Source: Paenibacillus caseinilyticus (GTDB lineage Bacteria > Bacillota > Bacilli > Paenibacillales > NBRC-103111). From it: 64,000 nt of DNA. Under the pieces are notes generated by a model that saw nothing but the letters and a program-made list of their open reading frames with translations, was not told where the DNA came from and searched no databases. Position 1 is the stretch's first letter. The number at the start of each line of letters is the position of its first letter. The stretch is from assembly GCF_027533645.1 (NCBI RefSeq), contig NZ_JAQAGY010000021.1, positions 1 to 64,000 of the forward strand, read 5' to 3'. The translations under genes were made by a program, and so were the position numbers. Shown one piece after another: positions 1 to 8,288 of this stretch.

Positions 1-63
1 ATGCAAGGTGCAATGGCCATATTCGCTGTAAATCTTAAACGGATATTGAAACTGGTAGAATGA
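1..63 (+). CDS. C-terminal tail of an unidentified protein, possibly a transposase (5' end outside window)
   Basis: An open frame enters at the window edge and stops with TGA at 61-63. Only about 20 residues are visible; they include NLKRILKL. This resembles the C-terminal ends of some IS transposases, which often finish with a hydrophobic stretch and NLKR/NIKR, but the match is short and from memory. The frame is followed within 40 bases by a strong intrinsic terminator on the same strand, so it is probably the true end of a gene. It could equally be an unrelated protein. Confidence 0.35.
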   Translation: MQGAMAIFAVNLKRILKLVE

Positions 64-97
64 AAAAACGAGTCGGGCAAACCCATTTTGAGCCATT

Positions 98-144
98 AAA
101 AAAGACATCTGCTCCCTAAAAAAATGGAGGCAGATGTCTTTTTT
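98..144 (+). terminator. Rho-independent terminator
   Basis: AAAAAAGACATCTGC and its near-perfect complement GCAGATGTCTTTTTT form a long stem closed by an A-rich loop and followed by a T run. It closes the gene that enters from the left edge. The A run on the other side would let it work in both directions and stop transcripts of the puc operon arriving from the right, although that operon's last gene ends at 315. Confidence 0.8.
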
Positions 145-314
145 GTAACTTCTATGAGACTCCCGATGAAAAAGCGTTAGTTCTTCAGTGGCCTCGAAGC
201 AGCTCCCCGGCCTTTTTTTTGCGCTGCTCTCCTTCCACGACCCGCAAGCCCCCTCCATCGGCAGTGATCCGATTGACCTGGTTGCAAGATGAACCTTGGC
301 AGACCTATTGGACC

Positions 315-803
315 CTACTGCCCGGACTCCCGCCGGCAGCGGATCACGGATTCCACAGCCCGCACGATGGGACCGTAGCCCGTACAGCGGCACAGGTTGC
401 CGGACAGGGCCTCCTCCATCTCCTCCCGCGAAGGCTCCGGATTCGAATCCAGAAGCCCTTTGACCGTCATGATCATCCCGGACGTGCAGTACCCGCACTG
501 GAAAGCCCCCTCCTGCAGGAAGGCCGACTGGATCTCTTCGTCCGCGGGGCCGCTCAGCCCTTCGATGGTCGTGAGCTCCTTGCCGGCGCACTGGTAGGCC
601 ATGAGCAGACAGGCATTCACCGCCGCTCCGCCCAAGAGCACCATGCAGGCGCCGCAGCGCCCCATGTCGCAGGAGCGTTTGGTCCCCGTCAGACCCAAGT
701 CCTCGCGGACAATATCGAGCACCCGCCGGGCCGGGGCGATGCCTTCGAGTTCCACAGAGGTGCCGTTAATGCGGCACTGCCAGCTTTGTACATTTACCGC
801 CAT
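315..803 (-). CDS. pucE: Xanthine dehydrogenase, iron-sulfur subunit PucE
   Basis: Two-cluster [2Fe-2S] subunit of a molybdenum hydroxylase, which passes electrons from the Mo cofactor to FAD during oxidation of hypoxanthine/xanthine in the cytoplasm. The N-terminal plant-ferredoxin-type cluster motif (CDMGRCGAC, with a later Cys) is followed by the C-terminal cluster motifs CGYC and CRCTGYG. The protein is 162 aa, normal for the family. The ATG at 803 was chosen because GGAGG lies 9 bases upstream; a longer frame to 884 has a low-complexity Arg-rich extension. The start overlaps the end of pucD by 10 bp, so translation is probably coupled. Last gene of the puc operon. Confidence 0.93.
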   Translation of the reverse strand: MAVNVQSWQCRINGTSVELEGIAPARRVLDIVREDLGLTGTKRSCDMGRCGACMVLLGGAAVNACLLMAYQCAGKELTTIEGLSGPADEEIQSAFLQEGAFQCGYCTSGMIMTVKGLLDSNPEPSREEMEEALSGNLCRCTGYGPIVRAVESVIRCRRESGQ

Positions 804-3222
804 GCGGCTTCGCCTCCTTCTGCGCTGTGCCCCTGCCCTTGACCCGGCAGGCTGCCGTCTTCCGGGCCGGCTGCGGGATCCCATGCGCGGATCAGCCGTT
901 CCTTGGACACCGGCAGCCGTTCCACCCAGACGCCTGCTGCCTGGCGGATCGCCGACACGATCGCCGGCGCGAGCGCTACCGTGCCCACCTCGCCGATGCC
1001 CCTCGGACCGTACGGATCGTCTTCCGGCAGGTCTTCGATCGCGTCGAGCGAGAACCCGCGGGGCATATCCATCACCGTCGGCACGAGATAGCTGTCGAGG
1101 TTGCCCGTAACGTAGCGGCCTCCCTCCATGACGGCGTCCTCGGACAACGTGAAGCCAACTGCCATGGAGCTGCCGCCCTCAATCTGGCCGAAGAACCCCA
1201 TCGGATTAACCACGGGACCGGCAGCCACCGCATGATGCTGGTTCAGCAGGCGCACGGTGCCCGTCAGCGTATTCACTTCGACTTCGACAGCCACCCCTGT
1301 ATACGTATAGAGGAAGTGCCCCCCCATCACCGCATCCGGCGTCACCGGAAAATGAAACTGGCTCTCGGTCCGGATCGGCCGCGCGGCATGCCCGGCCAAG
1401 TCCTTATAGCTCAGCACGGTCCATGCGCGGAGAGGGGATCCTCTCCTTCCAAGGCGGCGGCCGCCTCTGCCGCCGTCCTGCTCTGGCCGCTGTCCGGCAC
1501 GCTGTCCTGCCGGGCGGCGCTCAGCCAGATGCCGCCGGGACCGGTCGTCAGCAGGCTGGCTGCGACCCCCGTCACTTCCGAGGCCGCAGCCAGCAGCTTC
1601 GCCTGGAATGCGGGCTTCATCCGCCGCAGCGCCTGCCACATCATCGTCGTGGCCCGCGAGGCGGTGGACGAACCGCTGTGCGGCACGCGCGCCGTATCGC
1701 CGATCACCAGCGACAGATCGGCCGGCGAACAGCCGAAGTGACCCAGCAGCATCGTCTCCAGCGTGGCGTGCAGGCCTTGGCCGAACTCCTCATAGCCGAA
1801 CGCAGCCTCGATCCGGCCCTCCTCCGTCAAGGTCAGCCGGCCGCCGCCGAAGTCCGGCAGCCCGAAGCCAAGTCCTGAGCCGTGCATCGCGATCGAAGCG
1901 CCGATGCCCCGGCGGATCCATGGCGGGTTGGCTTCAGCGCTCCCGCCCGCTCCCTCTCGGCGCTGCATAAGCGCACAGCCTGCGATGGCCGACCATACCT
2001 GCTCTGCCCCGCAGGTCGCCGCAATGCGCTGGCCGAGCGGGCCGAGATCGTCCGCTTCCCGGAGATTGAGCCGGCGCAGCACCCACGGGTTCATCCCGAG
2101 CTTCTCCGCCAGCCGGTCGATCTGGCCTTCGAGAGCGAAGGTCACCTGGTTGCCGCCGAAGCCGCGGAACTCCCCTGAGATGCCGTTGTTCGTGTACACG
2201 GAATAGCCCTCTACCTTCACATTCGGGATCCGGTACGGGCCCATCGTATGCTCGGTGGCAAAGTTCAACACCGCGGGGCCAAGCGTGGCATAAGCCCCCG
2301 TATCGGCCACAATCCGCACTTGGTGCGCGAGCAGCCGGCCCTCCCCGTCCGTGCCGGTGCGCATCGTAATCTTCATCGGATGCCGCTTCAGTCCGGCCCT
2401 TACGGAGTCCCAGCGGCTCTGGTGCAGCCGGACCGGCCGGCCGCTCTTCAGCGCAAGCAGCGCCCCGAACGGCTGGATGCTCAGCTCATCCTTGCCGCCG
2501 AACGAACCGCCGATCGGCGACGACACGACGCGGATCTCGTGCTCGGGGATCTCCAGGATGCGGGAGAGCTGCATCCGGTCCTTGAACCCGTGCTGGGTCG
2601 GGGCAAAGACCGTCAAGCCGCCGCCCGGCTCCGGCACGAACAGCCCGCCTTCAGTCTCCATATACGCATGCATCTGGCGCGGCGTATAGTAGGTCTCTTC
2701 CACCACATGGGCACAGGAAGAGAACAACGCTTCGGAAGCGTCCCCGCGGCTGTAGGCTGTGCTGTGAAGCAGATTGCCCGCCGGATGCAGCTGCGGCGAA
2801 CCGGGCAGCAGCGCCGCTTCCGGGTCATCCACGACCGGCAGCGGCTCATATTCCACTTCGATCCGCTCCAGTGCCTCTCTCGCCAGCTCCGGCGTTGCCG
2901 CTGCCACCGCGGCGAGCGCGTCGCCGATGTATCGCACCCGGTCCTCGGCCAGCACCGGCTGATCCGGCATCGCAATCCCGAAGCGGTTCATCCCCGGTAC
3001 GTCGCGGTGGGTAATCACGGCGCCGACGCCCGGGATAGCCTCCGCACGCTCCGTGCGGATCGAAACAATCCTCGCATGGGGATAGCTGCTGCGCAGGATC
3101 GCCCCGTGCAGCTCCCCCGGCAGGCGCAGATCGGTTAAGTAAGCCAGCTTGCCCGTTACCTTGTCAGGCCCGTCGGGACGGACCCGCCAGCGGTCGCCGG
3201 CCGATGGTTTATCCAGCCTCAT
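794..3222 (-). pseudogene. pucD: Xanthine dehydrogenase, molybdopterin subunit PucD, frameshifted
   Basis: Large Mo-cofactor subunit of xanthine dehydrogenase, read here as two frames. Part 1 (3222 down to 1411) starts MRLDKPSAGDRW with GAGGAGG upstream and carries the family body (VTGKLAYLTDL, GGSFGGKDE, GEFRGFGGNQ). It ends in an out-of-frame tail and TGA at 1411-1413. Part 2 continues the same protein in the next frame (RAWTVLSYKDLAG onward) to TAA at 794-796 and contains GPRGIGEVGTVALAPAI with the expected catalytic Glu. One base missing (or two extra) around 1420-1440, near a CCCCTCTCC/GCGCG stretch, would restore a protein of about 805 aa. The start overlaps the end of pucC by 14 bp. 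Either a real inactivating mutation or a sequencing error; no programmed-frameshift site is evident. Confidence 0.85.
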
Positions 3223-4168
3223 GTTCCGTCCTCCTCTCTGGTCCTGGGTCCGTGCAACCTTCCCGCTCCGCCGCACCAAGTTCCCTCTGCAGGTCCCACA
3301 ACCCGGCAGAGAGCAGATTGGCTGCCGCAAGCTTGCGGTAAGCTGCCGAAGCGAACGCATCGGTGAACGCAGGCCACTCTGCCTGCACCGCGGCATGAAA
3401 CTTCCGCAGCGTCTCCCCATCCGCACGCCCGCCTTCGAGCAGCGCTTCGGCTCCTCGGAGCCGCATAGCGATCGAGGAGCCCCCGCCGGCCGCGACTCTC
3501 ACGCGGCTCAGCGTACCATCCGCAGCCAGCAAGGCGGAGAAGGCGGCCGTCGCCAGCGACGGCACGAAGGCTTCCCGGCGGCCCACTTTGCGGTAGAACT
3601 CCACGGTACGCCCGCCGGTACCGGATTCGTCCGCCCTGCCGTTGCCCGGCATCAGCCCGACGGCGGTCAGAAGCCGGGGCTCCGTTCTGCCCAGAGCACG
3701 GGCCTCCAGCCAGGCCGCCAGCTCCCCGCATTCGCTGCCCCCGGCTCCGTAGGAATAGAGGAGCGCATCCTTCACGAGCAGCGCCGGCAGCGCATCGCCA
3801 ATCCCTGAAGCGATATTCCCGCCGAGGGTCGCCAATTGCCGGATCGACGGCGCCGCGATCGTCCGGCACGCCTCGGCGAGCAGATTGCACGCCCCTTGGC
3901 GGCGGCAGTCCGAGAGCTTCGCCTGCGATCCGATCCGCAAGCTGCCCTCCCGCCTGGTCAGGCCCTGCATGGAGGAGATCCCCTCCAGCGAGATCAGGTG
4001 TGCCGGCATGGGGACCGTGCCCGATTCCCACTGGGTCCGGAGCAGCGTCGCACCGGCGGCGAACACAGCCCCGCTCCCCAGGTTCGTGAACATATCCCAT
4101 GCTTCGGCTTCCGTCTCCGGCTGCCATAGATAGGGCGGTACCCCGCCGGCCGCATTCGTCACGTTCAT
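3209..4168 (-). CDS. pucC: Xanthine dehydrogenase, FAD-binding subunit PucC
   Basis: FAD subunit of the same molybdenum hydroxylase; it takes electrons from the Fe-S subunit and passes them to the final acceptor. The FAD-binding signatures are visible: FAAGATLLR near residue 36 and TLGGNIASGIGDALPALL near residues 118-135, followed by the CO-dehydrogenase flavoprotein C-terminal region. The protein is 319 aa, typical length. ATG at 4168 was chosen for the AGGAGG 8 bases upstream; the open frame continues to 4222 without a better start. It overlaps pucD by 14 bp and is separated from pucB by about 460 bp, unlike the tight spacing elsewhere in the operon. Confidence 0.92.
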   Translation of the reverse strand: MNVTNAAGGVPPYLWQPETEAEAWDMFTNLGSGAVFAAGATLLRTQWESGTVPMPAHLISLEGISSMQGLTRREGSLRIGSQAKLSDCRRQGACNLLAEACRTIAAPSIRQLATLGGNIASGIGDALPALLVKDALLYSYGAGGSECGELAAWLEARALGRTEPRLLTAVGLMPGNGRADESGTGGRTVEFYRKVGRREAFVPSLATAAFSALLAADGTLSRVRVAAGGGSSIAMRLRGAEALLEGGRADGETLRKFHAAVQAEWPAFTDAFASAAYRKLAAANLLSAGLWDLQRELGAAEREGCTDPGPERRTEHEAG

Positions 4169-4629
4169 CAGCGATTCCTCCTGTTCTTTGCGCCCGCAGC
4201 GGGTCAAGCCTCCGGGTAGCACGAATCCCTTCGCGGAGGAAGGGATTCGGCGTTCCGGTGTTCGGCTGATGCGTGCGTGCGGCTCCGGCCCTTATACCCT
4301 GAAGCTGGAGCGTCCGTTCGCCGGCTGCGCCGGTGTCCTGGAAGCCTCATCAGGGAGAAGCGGACCCGCTGTTTCTCCCGCCCTGCCTACCAGCCTCGGT
4401 TTCGCCTGCCAGGCTGCAGCGGGGTCCATGGATAACGCCCCTTAGAGTACAATGAACGGGTACATAGAACTATAGGGGATGCCTACGCATCGAGTCCATT
4501 CTTATGACTTGGGTTTAGGCATGGTTTACAAAGGACCCCTGTTTTTTGTGCACAGCGCACAACAGGTACAGGTACAGGTATAGATACACCACCCTCTCGC
4601 CGATCTCCCGGGAATGCTCCGCAAGCGCC
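4169..4629 (-). promoter_or_regulatory. 460-bp gap between pucB and pucC with hairpin and near-palindrome
   Basis: No convincing gene is present. Three elements stand out. A perfect 11-bp stem (CGAATCCCTTC / GAAGGGATTCG, 4222-4249) lies 54 bases upstream of the pucC start and has no T run. A 17-bp near-palindrome TTGTGCACAGCGCACAA (4546-4562) could bind a dimeric regulator. A short CAGGTA tandem run (4563-4580) abuts it. The gap may carry a second promoter or an mRNA leader for pucCDE; I see no clear -35/-10 pair. Confidence 0.35.
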
Positions 4630-5265
4630 TCATATTCCGTGGACATTACCTATAAAAAAACGGATGCGCTCCACATCTTCCGGCGTATCCGCATCGAAGA
4701 AACGGCGGCTCTCCGGCTCCTCTAGAATCATCCCGAACACATGGGGCTCCGAGAGCAGCGCCCTCGCCCCTTGGTCCCCGGCTAGCTTCTCGACCGAGCC
4801 GAACATGCTGCGCGAGAGGAGCACCGGCGGCTTCGGCACGCCTTCGTGGCCGGCCGCACAATAGTCCAGCTTCGGCTGCTCCCGGAACGAGGCGAGTAGC
4901 CGGTCGATCATCGCGGCGGTCACCAGCGGCTGATCGGCCAGCAGCACGACCACCGCGTCCGGCAGCGTCCCGGTACAGGCGGCCGCCAGGCCCGCGCGCA
5001 GCGAATGCGACATGCCGAGGTGCGCCTCCCTGCTCGTCACCTGCACGGCACGGCCTTCGCGTTCGGCCTTATAATAGGAAGCCGGCAGCCAATCGACCGG
5101 AGGGCCGGGCCGGGTTACGACACAGATCCTCTCCAGCGACGAGCGCAGCGCCGCTTCAAGGGCGCTGCCGCCGAGCCTTCCAGAACCTCCCAGAAGGATG
5201 GACAGCTTGGAACCGCCCATTCGGGTGCCGGCGCCGGCGCCCAGATAGATGCCCGTAACTTTCAC
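4630..5265 (-). CDS. pucB: Molybdenum cofactor nucleotidyltransferase PucB (MobA/MocA-like)
   Basis: NTP-transferase-fold protein that attaches a nucleotide (CTP/GTP) to molybdopterin for insertion into xanthine dehydrogenase. The glycine-rich nucleotide loop is near the start (LGAGAGTRMGGSK; consensus LAAGxGxRMGxxK, so the second Ala is Gly here), and the metal-site region VVLLADQPLVT follows at about residue 95. About 211 aa from a GTG start at 5265, placed directly before KVTGIYLGAGAG. The GTG lies inside the 3' end of pucA, giving an overlap of about 110 bases in another frame, with AGGAG 13 bases upstream. A start at 5316 is possible but adds an atypical N-terminus. Gene order matches the B. 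subtilis pucAB pair. Confidence 0.85.
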   Translation of the reverse strand: MKVTGIYLGAGAGTRMGGSKLSILLGGSGRLGGSALEAALRSSLERICVVTRPGPPVDWLPASYYKAEREGRAVQVTSREAHLGMSHSLRAGLAAACTGTLPDAVVVLLADQPLVTAAMIDRLLASFREQPKLDYCAAGHEGVPKPPVLLSRSMFGSVEKLAGDQGARALLSEPHVFGMILEEPESRRFFDADTPEDVERIRFFIGNVHGI

Positions 5266-6244
5266 TTCGGTTCCACTCCTCTCTTGCAGGTTCCGCCGCC
5301 GCTCTCCTGCGCACATCGATCAGCTGTGCGGCAATGCTGACGGCAATCTCCTCGGGACCGGCCGCCCCGATATCCATGCCTACCGGGTAGTGCAGCCAAT
5401 CCGGGGCCGGACAGCCTGCAAGAAGCCGTTCGGTCCGGGTCACGGAGCCCATCACGCCCACATACCGGTACCGGCCCTGCAGCAGCAGCGCCAGCAGCTT
5501 CGCGTCATGCGGATAATGATGGCTCATGATCAGCACATAATCGCGCTCCGTCAGCTGCATCCGCTGGGCAATCCGCTCGGGCTGGCCGATCATGCGCGAA
5601 GCCCGCGGGAACCGCAGCGGGGTGCACAGCCCTTCGCGCCAATCGCCTACCGTCACGCGGAACCCGTTCTTCTGCGCGAGCTCGGCCACCGGCACAGCAT
5701 CGTCGGATGCGCCGAAGATCAGCAGGCGGGGCCGCGGCACGTAGGCGCTCTCCAGCCGCAGGACGCCCGCGTCTGCGGACAGGACGGCCGTATCCCGGAC
5801 GGCGGCTGGGTCGCCTTCATTCAGCTTGTATTCGGCCTCAGTGTAGGAATTTACGAACGAGCGCGTCAGGCCCGCTTCCCTGCCCCGGTCGAGCCTTCGC
5901 TTCACTTCCAGCAGCACGTGAAGCAGCAGCCCGTGCACCGGCTCCAGCAGCACGCGGATCATCCCTCCGCAGCCGATCGCCTCGCCCCAAGAGAAGTCGT
6001 CTTCAGGCCGCATGTCGTACTCGACCATCTCCGCAGAGCCGCTCTTCAGCAGCCCTTCCACGCGTTCCGAGAGGTCGGACTCCAGACAGCCGGGAGAGAT
6101 GCTGCCGTACCTCGACCCATTCTCCAGCAGCAGCATGGAAGCTCCCGCTTTACGGTATGCGTGCCCTTCCACTTCCATGACCGTCGCCAGCACCGCGCGG
6201 TGCGGTGTCCGGAACAACACCTCGACCAATCCGTGCATTTCCAT
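5156..6244 (-). CDS. pucA: XdhC/CoxI-family maturation factor PucA
   Basis: Family known to bind molybdenum cofactor, sulfurate it and insert it into xanthine dehydrogenase. The N-terminal XdhC_CoxI domain (LATVMEVEGHAYRKAGASMLL, with GAIGCGG-like EAIGCGG near residue 90) is followed by a Rossmann-type XdhC_C domain (LLIFGASDDAVPVAELAQ near residues 175-195, then YVGVMGSVTRTERLL). The family normally ends near EEIAVSIAAQLI. Here about 40 extra residues, rich in Arg, follow and are simply another reading of the first part of pucB, so a stop codon was probably lost. ATG 6244 is preceded by GGGAGG; 27 bases separate it from pucR. Confidence 0.88.
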   Translation of the reverse strand: MEMHGLVEVLFRTPHRAVLATVMEVEGHAYRKAGASMLLLENGSRYGSISPGCLESDLSERVEGLLKSGSAEMVEYDMRPEDDFSWGEAIGCGGMIRVLLEPVHGLLLHVLLEVKRRLDRGREAGLTRSFVNSYTEAEYKLNEGDPAAVRDTAVLSADAGVLRLESAYVPRPRLLIFGASDDAVPVAELAQKNGFRVTVGDWREGLCTPLRFPRASRMIGQPERIAQRMQLTERDYVLIMSHHYPHDAKLLALLLQGRYRYVGVMGSVTRTERLLAGCPAPDWLHYPVGMDIGAAGPEEIAVSIAAQLIDVRRRAAAEPAREEWNRSESYGHLSGRRRRHPNGRFQAVHPSGRFWKARRQRP

Positions 6245-6271
6245 TGCCTACGCCTCCCATGGGTTCATCGA

Positions 6272-7897
6272 TTAGGGCATCCGCAGCGTCTGCGGGCTCT
6301 CGGACTGCGTCCCGGTCTTCAGCATCTGCCTGAAGAGGAAGACGAGCTTGAGCCGGAGGAGATCGCTGATGTTCTTCAAATCCACACCGAGCAATTCGCC
6401 GATCTTCTCAAGCCGGTAAGCAGCTGTATTGCGGTGGATATACAGCAACTTGGCGGTTTCGCTGAGCTGCCCGTCGTTCTCGACGAACGTCTCGAGGGTC
6501 CGCAGCATCTCCTGCGAATACTCGGGATCCTTGGCGAGCAGCGGCCCCAAGACTTCCTGGCAGTAGTGCCCCATCTTCGCGCCCGGCACATGCAGGAACA
6601 GATATGCCAGCTCCACCGTCTCGTACTGCACGATGTCATCGACTACACCGAGCCGGCGGGCCAGCCTCAGCGTATCCTGGCATTGCCGGTAGGCGTCCGC
6701 CAGCGCTTCGGGCTTCCGTTTCTTGTTGCTCACCGCAATCTGGGGCCGGCACTCTACGGGCATGGAGCTCAAGACGCCGCGCAGCCCGCCGGCCAGCACG
6801 GCCTGCAGACGGCCGTTGCCGGGGAACGTATCGGCCGGGAAGAGCGAGAGAATACCCTCTCGGATATAGAAGTGCACCACGTTCCATTCCTTCATCTCGG
6901 GATGGTACTGCATCTCTTCCCGCACATCGCGCAGCGCTTTCTCGCGCAGGTTCGCCGGCGCTTCCTCGGGCACGGTCGTCAGCACGCACTGGTAGCTCTC
7001 CGGGAACAGCCGGATCCCGAGACGCTCCGCCCCGTCCGTCAGCGCGCCGATCGACCCGGCACCCTTCAAGTACCGGACGAGGAGCGACCCCAGATCCGTT
7101 TGGACCGAATGATCCATATACTCTTTATAGATGAAGCCCATATGGTGGGAGATGATCTCGGCCGCCTGCAGGAACAGCCCCTCTTCCACCTTCATCAATG
7201 GGGTATCGGGAGGACAGAAGATCGCGTAGCCGGCGCAGTCGTCCTTCTCGGTCAAGGGAATCCGGTAATACCTCCCCTCCTCCGTGTGCACCCACTGGCA
7301 GTGATCCTTCCACGGCCAGCCGCGCAGCAGCTGCATCTCCGAGAACGGCGTGGCGTTGAAGACCAGGTGCCCTCTCGACCCGACGACGGCCAGCGGATAG
7401 CCGACGATGCCGAGAATGGTATGAAACAAATTGCTGATATGATCCGGCCGCAAAGCAAACTGCATGAGTCTTTTCTGTTTGTCGAGCACATGATGGAGCA
7501 CCTTCGTGCTCTTCTGCATCTCGGCATGGAACAAGCCGTTCATTTGGTCGGAGAAGGTAAACTGGAAGGGAAGCTCAATGAGTGGAAAAGCGAGGCGTTC
7601 GGCCTCCTCGAGGATCGGCTGGGGCACATCGGACCAGAACCTGCCGAGCTTGATGCCAAGCCCCGCAGCCCCCCGCTGGTCCAGTTTGCGGAGCAGCCCG
7701 ATCGCGTCATCCGGGCTGTCTTTCATCAGATAAGCGGTTGTGAACAGCATCTCGCCGGCCTTGATCCAGTCGGTAATATCCGGCGCATCCATCACATTCA
7801 CCGATTTCACGATGCGCGACATCCCGTTTCTTCCGGCTATAAGTTTCCCTTTGGACAGCGGGTAGACGGACAGCGCTTGTTCGACAGTAAGATGCAC
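6272..7897 (-). CDS. pucR: PucR-family transcriptional regulator
   Basis: Regulator of purine catabolism. The N-terminal PucR domain (LTVEQALSVYPLSKGKLIAG... VNVMDAPDITDWIKAGEMLFTT; about residues 5-125) precedes a GGDEF-like central region and a C-terminal PucR helix-turn-helix (LETFVENDGQLSETAKLLYIHRNT... RLEKIGELLGVD, about 460-520). 541 aa, family length. GTG start at 7897 with GAGGAGGG 8 bases upstream. It is the first gene of the minus-strand puc unit and has a well-formed promoter about 180 bases upstream with operator-like repeats, so autoregulation is likely. In B. subtilis PucR activates puc genes in response to allantoin and related metabolites; the ligand here is inferred from that. 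Confidence 0.9.
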   Translation of the reverse strand: MHLTVEQALSVYPLSKGKLIAGRNGMSRIVKSVNVMDAPDITDWIKAGEMLFTTAYLMKDSPDDAIGLLRKLDQRGAAGLGIKLGRFWSDVPQPILEEAERLAFPLIELPFQFTFSDQMNGLFHAEMQKSTKVLHHVLDKQKRLMQFALRPDHISNLFHTILGIVGYPLAVVGSRGHLVFNATPFSEMQLLRGWPWKDHCQWVHTEEGRYYRIPLTEKDDCAGYAIFCPPDTPLMKVEEGLFLQAAEIISHHMGFIYKEYMDHSVQTDLGSLLVRYLKGAGSIGALTDGAERLGIRLFPESYQCVLTTVPEEAPANLREKALRDVREEMQYHPEMKEWNVVHFYIREGILSLFPADTFPGNGRLQAVLAGGLRGVLSSMPVECRPQIAVSNKKRKPEALADAYRQCQDTLRLARRLGVVDDIVQYETVELAYLFLHVPGAKMGHYCQEVLGPLLAKDPEYSQEMLRTLETFVENDGQLSETAKLLYIHRNTAAYRLEKIGELLGVDLKNISDLLRLKLVFLFRQMLKTGTQSESPQTLRMP

Positions 7898-7927
7898 AGC
7901 ATTCCCTCCTCAAGATAAACGGCTGCG

Positions 7928-8010
7928 CCGTCCTTCAAGGACGGGCCGCGTTTATTATAAAATATTAGATGACAGTAACAAGTTCCGGCGTGTTATACAT
8001 TCTAATATTT
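7928..8010. repeat. Inverted repeats in the pucR leader
   Basis: AAATATTAGA (7960-7969) and TCTAATATTT (8001-8010) are perfect complements 31 bases apart, within the transcribed leader of pucR. Nearer the gene, CCGTCCTT-c-AAGGACGG (7928-7944) makes an 8-bp hairpin ending about 17 bases before the Shine-Dalgarno. These could be a regulator-binding site and a translation-modulating hairpin. Both are read directly from sequence; function is unknown. Confidence 0.5.
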
Positions 8011-8071
8011 CAAAGAAGATGTTGGCAGCTCTGCTCCCTAGTCATATTCACATTATGTAAGTATATATAAC

Positions 8072-8113
8072 ATTATATGAGCCGGATTCCGATTTTGCAA
8101 TGACATTGTGTCA
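8072..8113 (-). promoter_or_regulatory. pucR promoter with an adjoining palindrome
   Basis: Reading the minus strand, TTGCAA (8095-8100), a 17-base spacer and a perfect TATAAT (8072-8077) make a sigma-A promoter aimed at pucR. Touching the -35 is a perfect 13-bp palindrome TGACATTGTGTCA (8101-8113), well placed for an activator or repressor. A 12-base direct repeat TATATATAACAT (8062-8073 and 8115-8126, 53 bp apart) flanks the promoter. The start point would be near 8065. Confidence 0.65.
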
Positions 8114-8207
8114 CTATATATAACATGTGATTTATTTTCTTTTCTGCAATCCTCCTGATGGATTACAGGATCGAGCCCTCGCGAGAAATAAATTCTTATG
8201 GAATAAA

Positions 8208-8240
8208 CAAAAAGAAGCATCCCTGACGGAATGCTTCTGC
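8208..8240 (-). terminator. Terminator of the DEAD-box gene
   Basis: GAAGCAT and ATGCTTC form a stem around CCCTGACGGA. On the minus strand the stem is followed by TTTTTGTTTATT. It lies 50 bases beyond the helicase stop codon and isolates it from the puc promoter. Confidence 0.8.
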
Positions 8241-8288
8241 TCCTGAACTCACCGGGAAGGGTCGAAGCCCTCCCGCGGATTCATCGTC

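Noticed and set aside
2248..3138. 296-codon open frame on the plus strand
   Set aside because: Antisense to pucD, rich in Arg/His/Pro; no support.
5249..7918. 889-codon open frame on the plus strand
   Set aside because: It runs antisense through pucA and pucR, has no domain signature and no ribosome-binding site; long antisense frames are expected at this GC content.
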